Source of the DNA: Oikopleura dioica
Lineage: Eukaryota; Chordata; Appendicularia; Copelata; Oikopleuridae
Assembly (NCBI GenBank): GCA_907165135.1
Contig: OU015570.1
Coordinates: 1,178,001-1,242,000 of the forward strand
Length of the DNA stretch: 64,000 nt
Direction of reading: 5' to 3'
The stretch's first letter is position 1; each line of letters opens with the position of its first letter. The position numbers and the translations under genes were made by a program. Below, one piece after another: positions 55,433-64,000 of this stretch. The notes under the pieces were generated by a model that had not been told where the DNA came from, ran no database searches, and saw only the letters and a list, made by a program, of their open reading frames with translations.

Positions 55433-55931
55433 TTTTCAAACTCGAAAAATAAAAAAATTGAATTAAAAAAAGGAAGACAAATATTGAAAATTTACTGGAA
55501 GGCAGGATATAAAAAGCAAGAATCTTAAATTTAGCAAAAAAAAGCAAGATTTAATGATTATTTTTAATGAAAATTCAAAATAGAATTAATCTTTTTATTG
55601 AATTCGAGAAGGTTCCAGAAGGTTCCAGAAGAATAAGCGCAATAAAAGCCGGCCGCGCAAAACTTAGAACAAAGGCCTTCAAAGCTTGGCGGCGCAACAG
55701 CGCCCCCATCGATTAAAAAAAAAATCGTCGTTTATCAGTAATTGAGCCATTTTCAGCCTTTACTGTAATTGAAGAAAATGATCAGAAGGATCGATTTTAT
55801 ATACTAAATTTTTTTTTCGAGGAATTTTAAAAATGGTCGGATTTGCGTTCGGTCCCTAATTTCGATAAAACTCTCAGAATTGACACCACTAGGTCATGGT
55901 TTATCTCCTGTATAACATTTTTCATCGTCGA

Positions 55932-56052
55932 CCAATTAAATCAAACGCTCATTCGCTTGGACACTCTTTCGCTTGTGTCCGTGAAAAAGAACGTCCCGAG
56001 CATTTGAGCGCCCGAGCAAATGAGCGCGCCGAGCATTTGAGTGTGCTCCTAT
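55932..56052. repeat. Dispersed repeat with GAGCGC/GCTCGG units, copy 2 (inverted)
   Basis: Matches 41782-41900 in reverse complement with few differences. Probably a short non-autonomous element. The neighbouring ORF across it is not a gene. Confidence 0.8.
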
Positions 56053-56309
56053 TTTTTAACATCTTTTTTCTTCATTCGAAGTCGAAATTATTCGGCTCCT
56101 TTCTAGGCAGGAGTCACGTGTTAAAGCAAATGCCTTTCTTGATCTCTCGTCCAACCTAAAGTTTCGCCACTTAGATTTATTCTTATTGATTCAACACAGC
56201 AGAGTGTTCCGCTTCTTATCAAACAATTATTTATAATCGAAAAAAGTAAAAAGATCTTCGGAAAATGTTTTTCTGCCCTTGGCGCTACTGTCCAAGCTCG
56301 GTCAGGGGT

Positions 56310-56455
56310 GGTTCCTGGTTTGGTAAAATTCCTGGTTTGTTAAGAATCATGGTTTGGTAAGAATCCTGGTTTGGTAAAGTTTCTGAAGTCTTACCAAATC
56401 AGGAATTTTACCAAACCATGATTTTAAAAAACCAGGAATTTTACCAATCAGGAAA
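56310..56455. repeat. Palindromic repeat of TTCCTGGTTTGGTAA units
   Basis: Four direct units TCCTGGTTTGGTAAAATT are followed by inverted units (TTACCAAACCAGGA), a 145-bp fold-back similar in form to 11674-11795. 56456-57160 has no gene. Confidence 0.65.
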
Positions 56456-57164
56456 AGGACCTTTTTCTTTCTGTCTCGGCCCCAGAAATTTTTCGACATA
56501 ATAAGGGGTCCACGCTCAAAAAATAGCTACCCGAAATAATGCTCGTATGATTCTCAAAATTTGATATCTGAAACAACTGTAATAAACAAGGGTTTTGACC
56601 CTTTTTGCAAAACAATCCATAAAGGGGTTGAGAAAAATGAGGCCGCAAAGTGGGCAAAAATGCAAAATCACCCAAGATCAAGCGTTTTTTTAAATTTGAA
56701 ATGATAAAAATATGTTTTTTTGTATTCTTCATTCGAATCTAAAATCAGTTTTTGGAGGATGGCCTAAATTTTATGAAATCTACAATTTTTCGTAAATTCT
56801 GAGCCATTTTCAAAGAGCGCGCGGCGTGATGCCTTAGGCGCTCGAAGGGTGTCCACAAAGAAAACAAACCGGGCGCTTCAACTGTCTGAAAGCATAAAAT
56901 TTAGATTTTGAGGTGCACATCTGGCCCTCCAATTGTTAGCAAAATGACAATTTTAGGAAAGTAAGCGATCCCTGGCTTTTAAATTTTAATGGGCTTGACA
57001 TAGCCCATTTTATTAGCCCAGTTTAGCTCAGCCATGTCCCCAACCCCACCCTCACCCGTTTTCTTAGTTTGAGTGATTATTCATATATTTTTTTACATTA
57101 TGGTCTTCACAGAAAAGAAAAAATTTCCAAATTATCTTAAAATTTATGATTTTGTTAAAAATCT

Positions 57165-57285
57165 GGGTAAGCCTCATCTGCCCAGAAGCCTCACTTGCCC
57201 AGAGCCTCATTCTCCCAGAAGCCTCACTCTCCCAGGCTGGGCAGATGAAGCTCCTGGGAGAATGAGGCTCTGGGCAGATGAGGCT
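57165..57285. repeat. Palindrome of AGCCTCATCTGCCCAGA units
   Basis: CCTCATCTGCCCAGAAGCC direct units, then the inverted CTGGGCAGATGAGG. A single-sided relative lies at 63675-63725. Probably a MITE family. Confidence 0.7.
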
Positions 57286-57513
57286 TTCAATTGCGTGGTC
57301 AAGTTGCGCTGAGCGTTGAGTGGCTGAGGCGGGCGCGCGCGATTTCCGCTCAGAATTATTTTTTTTCCAAGAGAAATATTCAAGAGAATTCTTCTTTGTA
57401 AATAACATTTAAACTGATTTTTCTTTATAATTATCCATAAAATCAGAATATTTACCACACAACTATTTCAGAAATCGGACCAAAACGTTAGAAAATCTTA
57501 GAGAAAGAGAATC

Positions 57514-57914
57514 AACGAATGCTCGATGAGAATATGCGTCATCATAAAAGCTGGAGAGTACTGTACAAATGCAAGTCATGCAATCTCGTCTGCTACAAGC
57601 ACTGCAAAGACCTGATAAAGTTCAGCTGCCAGAATTTCCCTAAAAGTGTCAAGGTCAGTGCTTTTTCTTCTTGCTGTCCTTTTTTCATCCGTTTTTATTC
57701 CAGTTTCACCTCATTAAAGCTAAGAATTCAATTTCACAGTTTTATTTTTGAGCATCAAATAGCATAAAATCATGGTGTAGCTTTATTCGGAGTCGGAAAT
57801 GATTCCTCAGAATCGGAAGAATCAGAATCGGATGATTCAGAAGACGGTCGATCATTTACAAAAATTGTCCGTTATCTCGATGGAACTGGTAGTTCCGGAG
57901 CTAATATTAAATAG
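57514..57914 (+). CDS. Small gene or gene end with a Cys-rich exon and acidic tail
   Basis: Exon to donor AAG/GTCAGT at about 57654, with YKCKSCNLVCYKHCKDL...FSC, a zinc-binding pattern like the second half of a C1 domain but with Tyr where His is expected. After an intron ending near 57780 an acidic exon (DSSESEESESDDSEDG) reads to TAG at about 57914. The joining phase is uncertain because two frames are open. Convergent with the gene that ends at 58016. Confidence 0.45.
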
Positions 57915-58015
57915 AATCATAAATTTCATAAAGATAGGTTAAAGAAATTTATGGCTTCGATTTTTTGGATCAGGGTTTTCATTGGCCGCTAGGCAAAATA
58001 CATCAATCTTATTGG

Positions 58016-59865
58016 TTATTCAAAAATGCACTTCCATAAATTGCTTTTGTCCATAAACTCACATGGTTCCGGCAGAGGATAATCACTTTCCTCTTCACGA
58101 TAAGGATAGCTATCTTCCTCAAAGTAAATTTCCTCTTCAGAATTCTCCTCATTCTCTTCCTGAAAGTATTTTTTAGTTAACGAAAGAGGAGTGATAAGGT
58201 AACAAAGCTGATAAAATCAACGATAGAAGAAATCTTCGCGTCTTCCAAAACACTGACAACAACCAAAGAAGCAGTTCAAATCTGGCAATTAAGGTAACCG
58301 TCAAACTTACATTTCCTTGCTTCCATATTTTATAAATTGAGTCTTCGTAATCGGGCATATGATACTTCTCCCTCAAAAACTCATCAATTCTCTTCTCCTC
58401 AGCCTTCAATTCTTCTGACTTAAAGTCTAGCCATGCATCCCTTTCACCAGAAATCAGTGGATAAAGAAAATCATTATGTTTTCGAGCCAAGTTTTTCAAT
58501 TCCAATCGTTCTTCATAGGTTTTTTCATAAAAGTCCTTCTCCTCCTTATTGGCCATTTCAATTTCTTCTTCCTCCGATCTCATCTTGTCCACCCTTTTTT
58601 TAGACCCTTACGTTCCTTCAAATACTGGGCTCTACGCCGTTTCTCTTCTCTGATCATCTGTTTTCTATTTGTTTCTTTTTCAACCTCTTTCTTCTTCTTT
58701 TCTGCGTTTTCCTTACGCTCTTTTTTATTTTGTTCAATTTGTTGACGCTTTCTTTCTTTTTCTTCATCCCTTTTCTTTTTCTTATTTTCTGCCTCCTCTA
58801 TTTCTTCTGGTGTTTTAACCCTTTTTTGGGCCTTTTTTGATAATTGTTTTCAGTTTTTTGAGTTCTTCAGCCGCACTCACTTTCCATGTCTCATTTTTTG
58901 GCAAAATCTGAGGGTATTTTTTAGTCTCCACAGTCAACCCAGAAGCTCCGGAAGTGACGTTTATCGGGACACTTGCAACAACTGGACGACGTTCAAGGCC
59001 ACTTACAGAAGGTAGAGAGTCCAAAATGATGTTTTCATTTACATGAGCACTTTCCGCAAAGATGATAAGCGAATTTGTATTCTTTGGAGAAATCCCGTTC
59101 AGTGACTTTTCTGACTTCGACTTGCAATCGAAATTACAAGAAATGCGTTCGAGTTGCGAAAATGGACTACTGCGGTCATTTGATGAAGCAATGTTTTGAC
59201 ACTCGGGCGTCAATGTTGCTGGTACTTCATCAATAGTAAGTCGATTATCGTGAAGCTCACATTCTCCATTTTCAAAAAGCTGATCAATTTGATCATCATT
59301 GAAAATTTCAGCAGGCGCCACTTCCACAAGCTCAACCACTTCGTCACCTGGAGTAGCGGATGGGTATAAAGGTTGCTCCTCTGGCGTTATGGTAAGCTTA
59401 ATTTATTTCAGTCATTGAAAATTAAAAAAGTACTCATATCACTTGTTATTTCTATAATACAAGACAAGAAATATGAACTTCTTTTTGATTCTTTAACAAA
59501 GGCGATGAGTTGATCCTTGTTCTTTAACATCTGCTCTGCTTTTTTTTTGAACAGAACATTTTAAGACACGTGTCTAAGGCAAAGGGCTTAATCTCATCAT
59601 AATCAGCCGAAGTAGTCATTTTTTCATGTAGCCGTCGAAGTAGTTCAAATCTCAAAAGGTATCCAAGTTTTTGACCACGTTTTTGTACTGGAAGAAGAAC
59701 ATCAGTTTCAGAAAGGTCATTTTTGATACGCTTTATTTTTTCCGCTCGTACCAATTCTATGACTTTTTTAAGGTCATATACTTTTCCAATTCCAGCAAAA
59801 GTCAAGCATGCATGCTGAAAATAAATATTTTTTAGGTCTTTCCTTGATTTCAACTGACCCAACAC
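58016..59865 (-). CDS. Host-type gene for a highly charged coiled-coil protein, unknown
   Basis: Minus strand. A 5' exon near 59840-59500 (GIGKVYDLKKVIELVRAEKIK) may begin after a 44-bp intron. A 46-bp intron (59397-59442) leads to the long exon 59396-58311, and intron 58160-58310 (donor GTAAGT, acceptor TTTCAG) to the last exon ending TAA 58016-58018. The long exon has a Pro/Ser-rich part, a Lys/Glu/Arg-rich coiled coil (KRDEEKERKRQQIEQNKK) and DYEDSIYKIWKQG; the last exon is acidic (EENEENSEEEIYFEED). Frame changes at A-runs near 58815 and 58600 look like missing single bases. No family recognised. Confidence 0.6.
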
Positions 59866-59930
59866 TCGACACTATTGTTTGTCGCGTCGACAACGTTCTT
59901 CGAAGCTTGACGAGCTACTTCAGCACTCCA

Positions 59931-60830
59931 TGTTGTAAGGGAGAATATCCCTTACAATAGTGTCTGAGTGGAGAGAGCAGTATCCTGTTCTCAGTAACAG
60001 AGACTTACCCGGTGTTTGGTCGCCGGAGGGCGCTAATTGAGTGAAAATGCTAGGCAAGAGTTGCTCTTGCCCGTAGCAAATGCCTGTGATCATTTCTGGT
60101 TACTTCCGGTAACTTCCGGTTCACTTCCGGTGACGTCAGGTGACTTCCGGTTCACTTCCGGTTCACCTCTAAATCATTGCTATAAGTGTACATCCATTCA
60201 TATACCTTACAAGAGCATAACTGAGCTAATGCTCACTTGAAACAGCGCCACCTGGTACATGCTCTCGCGCCCCACCTAGTGTCAGCTCTCGAGCGACACC
60301 TAGTGGACACTCAGGAATAGCTCTCTAGTGACCTCTAGTGGTGGCTCAGTTGCGCCACCTATGGTGAGCACAAAGCTTGAGATCTCATCCTGATTCATCA
60401 GTGACTGAGGATCGACTTCATTCGATGAAGGTCCTGGAACATTCTGGACACCCTTACTCACTATGACTCACGATTACGAAGGATGACATCATTTGGAGAA
60501 TCTACTCGAATATTCCATCACTGTTCAAAGAAGCTTGAAGATTCATCTATCCCGATCAAGGAGCTTCTCGACTGTTCTTATTTTCCCTTTTCTGTACTAT
60601 ATAAAGCGTGCACCTTGCTGTTAGTTCATTATTATAATTCAGTAGAATAAAACCGACAAAAACAACTTGACTCTCTTTTATCCAGCAGAAACCAGCAGTA
60701 CCCGAAGAAGCGACAGCAAGTGCAGCACCAACAACTAGGACTCATAGAGTACTAGTGGACTAGAGAGACCCCCCAGAGATTCTTCTCCTTTATACATGTT
60801 GCCGGTGGGAATTGACTATCGTGACGCAAG
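59931..60830 (+). repeat. LTR-like region, possible solo LTR
   Basis: Begins TGTTGTAAGGGA with a perfect hairpin TTGTAAGGGA / TCCCTTACAA (59933-59957). It has TATATAAAG near 60598 and AATAAA near 60646, spaced as in the LTR at 40225, and a similar downstream ACTCTCTTTTA. No internal region follows, so a solo LTR is the simplest reading. The right end is not defined; no target duplication was found. Confidence 0.45.
60102..60162 (+). promoter_or_regulatory. Cluster of five ETS-type motifs with a CRE palindrome
   Basis: ACTTCCGGT occurs at 60102, 60112, 60123, 60143 and 60153, and TGACGTCA lies at 60131-60138. ACCGGAAGT is the consensus of ETS factors, TGACGTCA of CREB/ATF (established motifs). 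Arrangement in 61 bp within a putative LTR suggests an enhancer. Confidence 0.55.
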
Positions 60831-61020
60831 TAAGTTTTGAAGAGGTAATTTGATAGTGAAATTCACGCAGATCGATCGCTTGCCTGTACTTTTTCGAACT
60901 CGTTCATCAAGACTGAGGCGTAAAGAGCGTAAATCGATGGATCCGTCAGGTCAAAATATGAAGCGGCATGTATAACCGCCTTTAAACTGGTAGCCTTGAT
61001 TCGTTTTTAAAATTTCTTTT

Positions 61021-61170
61021 AGCCAGGCATGGTTTTGGGAAAAGTTCGAAAGGAATGGAAAGCTGAATACTTCAACTATGGTTTTGGGAAGAGTTCGAAA
61101 GGAATGGAAAGCTGTATACTTCAACTATGGTTTTGGGAAGAGTTCGAAAGGAATTGAAAGCCGAATACTC
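61021..61170. repeat. Tandem repeat of 49 bp, three copies
   Basis: GGTTTTGGGAAGAGTTCGAA... units, the second nearly identical to the first and the third diverging at its end. Confidence 0.85.
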
Positions 61171-61489
61171 AAAGGTAATATTGAAAACTGTTCCTTTTTG
61201 TACTGCACTGTCAAGCCTTAACTTGCTGCATACCGTAAAACCGCTTGTTCGAAATGAAAAGCGCATCCATAGAGCAGAATATTTCGCTCCGTAAAAACTG
61301 TTCTGGCTGCCAATCTGCTAGCAGCTTCGAAATCAGCCATAATTGAAGTGAGGCAGATGTCCTCTCCCAATAATGTCTTGTAGGAGCGTTAATAATCGAA
61401 TTCTAATACTACTCGAAGCCGCAAGCGGCTTTTCAATTTAAAGAAGCAATTTAACTTAGATAACAATCGGAATTCCAGCGAAAATATTT

Positions 61490-61757
61490 TTTGAGCTTTT
61501 CCTTTATACCATGAAAAAGTCCAAGGTAAGTTTCAGCATCATCTTTATCAAAGACAAGGTTCGACAATTTGCCATAAAATTTGACCCTCGAAGCCTCGAT
61601 CTCTATGACTCTTATCATCTATTTCAGTGATCGATGGACTGCTCAAATTCTGGCCAAAGTCACACTCGCGCAAGAAGTTTATGTTCCTCAACGAGCTCGA
61701 AGAAATATTGGACGTTATCGAACACGAAGAATTCGCGAAAATCATACGACCCCTCAC
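61490..61757 (+). pseudogene. PPP2R5: PP2A B56 regulatory subunit fragment
   Basis: The clearest exon (from TTTCAG/TGATCG near 61627 to about 61757) reads [20 protein letters not shown], then [20 protein letters not shown], the conserved core of the PPP2R5 (B56) subunit that targets protein phosphatase 2A. Upstream pieces (QFAIKFDPRSL, before it LYTMKKSK with donor GTAAG) match poorly and carry odd frames, and downstream exons are not recognisable. So this is a gene fragment or decayed copy, though the exon itself is well preserved. Confidence 0.75.
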
Positions 61758-62170
61758 AGGTACCATCTTGTCCCTCTCCAATTCGAAATAATTCGTGTTC
61801 TAGCTTTTTGACTTTATCGACTCGCTCACAGATTTGGTCATTTTGGTCTACAGAAAGAGCCACATAATAATGACTAGATAAAGGTAACTGAAGTAAAATC
61901 TAGTAAAACCCTAAACAATAGCCAAATTGTCGAACCCTGATCGAGGAGAGAAATAAAACGCGGAGTGAAGTTTAAGAGCCTTAGGAAAGTACTTTCCGTC
62001 CATTGACCATTTTTTTTTCGTTTTGAGATAATATGAATCCCTGTCGGAGCAAAAGCAAGGAATCCGGTCAAAAATAGGATGTTGCTTGTCTGGAGGGAGA
62101 AATAGATTTGAAATTCGCCAACGAATATCTTTTAGTAGTTTAAAGTAATTAGAATAAAAATATTTTTTCT

Positions 62171-62312
62171 AGGACTCTGGCAATTTGGAGAAAAGGATTT
62201 AGAAAACGAGATTTGGCGAAAATTCATCGATCCGCGGATACAACGTCTACAGAACATTCCAATCGCACGTTATTTGAAATACAAAGCCAAGTTTGTTTCA
62301 ATCAAAATAAAC
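62171..62312 (+). CDS. Coding-like exon, unknown
   Basis: After an acceptor TTTTTCTAG/G near 62171 one frame is open: LWQFGEKDLENEIWRKFIDP then RIQRLQNIPIARYLKYKAKF. Composition is clearly coding. It may belong to the gene fragment before it or to another gene; I do not recognise the family. Confidence 0.4.
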
Positions 62313-62323
62313 GGTATAATATT

Positions 62324-62886
62324 TCAATAAACTTTTCCTTTTTGAAGAAAATTAAGACGATCTTCCAACTCAATGCTCAATGGGGCGGAAGTTTCTTTAG
62401 TTTTGTTGAGTTTTTGCTCAAATCGTCTTGATTTTTGAGTGACATTTCTTAGCTTTTTGTCGCCGTAGAAGGTCTTGTAGTTGTCATCAGAAAAAGAAAG
62501 AGCTGCCATAATTTCGTCTCGCAATGCACCTTGACTTAGTTTGCCTGTAGTTTTTCTTCGATTCCATCTTTCAAGGCAGTCTATATACTTTCGTACCCAC
62601 TCTTCCCAGCCATTAGAATCACAGCAATCATCAAAATGGGATCTACTGCATTCCAACTCCGAAAGCAAAAATTATCAGCACTCAAAAAATCCTCAGAATT
62701 TATATCGCATGACTTGCAAAACAATATGACCTTTCCACCACATTTGTTCTTTTTTCTTTCGGAGCAGTCCATCTTCATCCAGTATTTGTAAACTACAAGG
62801 TAATTAAAAAACCCGGCTTTGTAATTCTTTTTCATGTTCCGCATGAACAGTAGGAACGCTTCTTTATCAACCTTTGACAGCAACAA
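62324..62886 (-). CDS. Minus-strand gene fragment, Cys-rich, unknown
   Basis: Two frames overlapping near 62600-62660 form a coding-like stretch: upstream NYLVVYKYWMKMDCSERKKN, KCGGKVILFCKSCDINSEDF; downstream CSRSHFDDCCDSNGWEEWVR, RKTTGKLSQGALRDEIMAAL, ending in a stop at 62324. A one-base shift joins them. Several Cys pairs could bind zinc. The region resembles a transposon-derived or unknown host protein; no family recognised. Confidence 0.45.
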
Positions 62887-64000
62887 GGAAGAAACTAACT
62901 AGTGGAGGCTTCATTCCTCCTTCAAGGCTCTTTCAAGATTGATGTAAGACTAATACAAGCTTTCTACATTCAGTTTTGCTTTAGCTGAAGAAAATGACTA
63001 GAGACAGGCTCGAAGCACCAAGAGTTTCTGACAAGAAAATGTGCGACTTTATACATGCTTAAATGTCAGTCCAGAAAGCCTCAAATAAATGACCAACGTT
63101 CTTTCAGAAATTCTTCAAGTCTTTGCTGGCCAGAAATCAAAGTTTGATAAAGAAGGGTTTCACATCGAAAATTTTACCTGGCTCCTCTTTAGCCTCAATT
63201 TTTTTAATGCTTTTTCAAGTGGTAGTCGTGGCACAAACCAGCTGGTTTCAGTTCCACATCTTATTCCTACATGAAATGTACGGACAGTAGGAATTAGTGA
63301 TAAGAATTCTGGACACTCGACGTTGCCTGAGCAGGGCCTTTCGGAAAACTCAAATTCTGTCGGTCACCGACTCGGTGGAGTTCTTGGCTTAAGACTCCCG
63401 AGCATTTTCTCTTTGTTAAAAAAAGATTTTGATTTGATTAAAATTATCTAATTGCAATCTGATGAAAATTTTAATTACATAATAGTACCGGCATGCCTAT
63501 CCTGCGTCTCGCAGTCTTTAGTCTAGTAGACCTGCGACAATTCATAATTCTTGTGAATTCATAATGAAAAGAACACATTAGAATTATCATTTTATTCAGC
63601 TTTATTTTTGATTCACATGATGAAAATTATATTTCAGAATATTTTTGCAGAAAATATGGAAAAATCTAATTGTTGAGCCTCATCTGCCCAGAAGCTTCAT
63701 CTGCCCAGAAGCCTCATTCTCCCAGGCTTTTGCAAAAAGCATTTGGAAAAAGCCGGTATTAATCCAATTTCTCGATTCCACCTCAAAGGACGCGCTATAA
63801 CGATACATGAGTCTCTCTCAAAATGCTTTTCAAATGATAATTCAGTAAAAACTATTCGTGATTTTCAGTCAAAAATCCTTCGGTTCTCATTTGCTTGGCT
63901 GATAAAGAAAACAAAATTTTATTATTTGATAAATCTAAATATTTTGATCTTTTACTAAATGAGTTCTCGGGAGAAAATTTTCAGCGATTAGATAGTAATC
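62887..64000. other. AT-rich end of window, no gene supported
   Basis: Short AT-driven frames only. 63487-63535 (TACCGGCATGCC...CTGCGTCTCGCAGTC) is an inverted relative of 42733-42770, and 63675-63725 is related to the palindrome at 57165. Confidence 0.4.

Noticed and set aside
57540-57640. Complete C1 (diacylglycerol-binding) domain
   Set aside because: Only the C-terminal Cys pattern is present and the expected His is Tyr; called only as a Cys-rich exon.

Overview
The window is eukaryotic, AT-rich and dominated by transposable elements. The best guess is a larvacean (appendicularian) tunicate with an expanded genome. Three things point that way: an env-bearing Ty3/gypsy element resembling the Tor family known from Oikopleura, very short spliceosomal introns (29, 38, 46 and 46 bp where I can place both sites), and host-type genes packed between repeats. 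This assignment is inference; no rRNA or other marker is present.

Layout. 1-11.3 kb: a decayed env-bearing Tor-like retroelement (gag, protease, RT, RNase H, integrase, env, an antisense ORF, 3' LTR), entered by a pogo-like MITE (TA duplication) and a hAT-like MITE (8-bp duplication). 11.3-12.6 kb: simple and tandem repeats. 12.6-27.9 kb: the most remarkable object, a GC-richer 15.3-kb element bounded by 295-bp direct repeats that look identical. It encodes a tyrosine recombinase with all catalytic residues, a DIRS-type RT/RNase H/methyltransferase-like polyprotein, gag-like and RGG-box proteins, a 1,141-aa protein I do not recognise, and a divergent two-exon gene on the opposite strand. About thirty hairpins with unrelated stems but the same tetraloop (TCGC on one strand, GCGA on the other) are scattered through its coding and non-coding parts.

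28-37 kb: an integrase fragment, fold-back repeats, MITEs and a gag pseudogene. 37.5-40.6 kb: a RING-H2 E3 ligase gene and a single-ORF element followed by a Tor-like polypurine tract and LTR. 41-47.3 kb: a second pogo-like copy, an ADP/ATP carrier pseudogene, and a 57-bp satellite split by a hAT-like MITE. 47.5-51 kb: a multi-exon transposase-like gene with tiny introns. 51-57 kb: MITEs, long-TIR elements and small unassigned ORFs. 57.5-64 kb: two convergent host-type genes, an LTR-like region with a cluster of ETS-type motifs and a CRE, a PP2A B56 subunit pseudogene fragment, and further small exons.

Many frame breaks, in the 15.3-kb element and in host-type genes alike, are -1 shifts beside homopolymers. 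Together with the apparently identical terminal repeats, this suggests that undercalled bases, or programmed shifts, explain several of the breaks. Env and pol of the first element, by contrast, also carry plain in-frame stops and insertions and are genuinely decayed.
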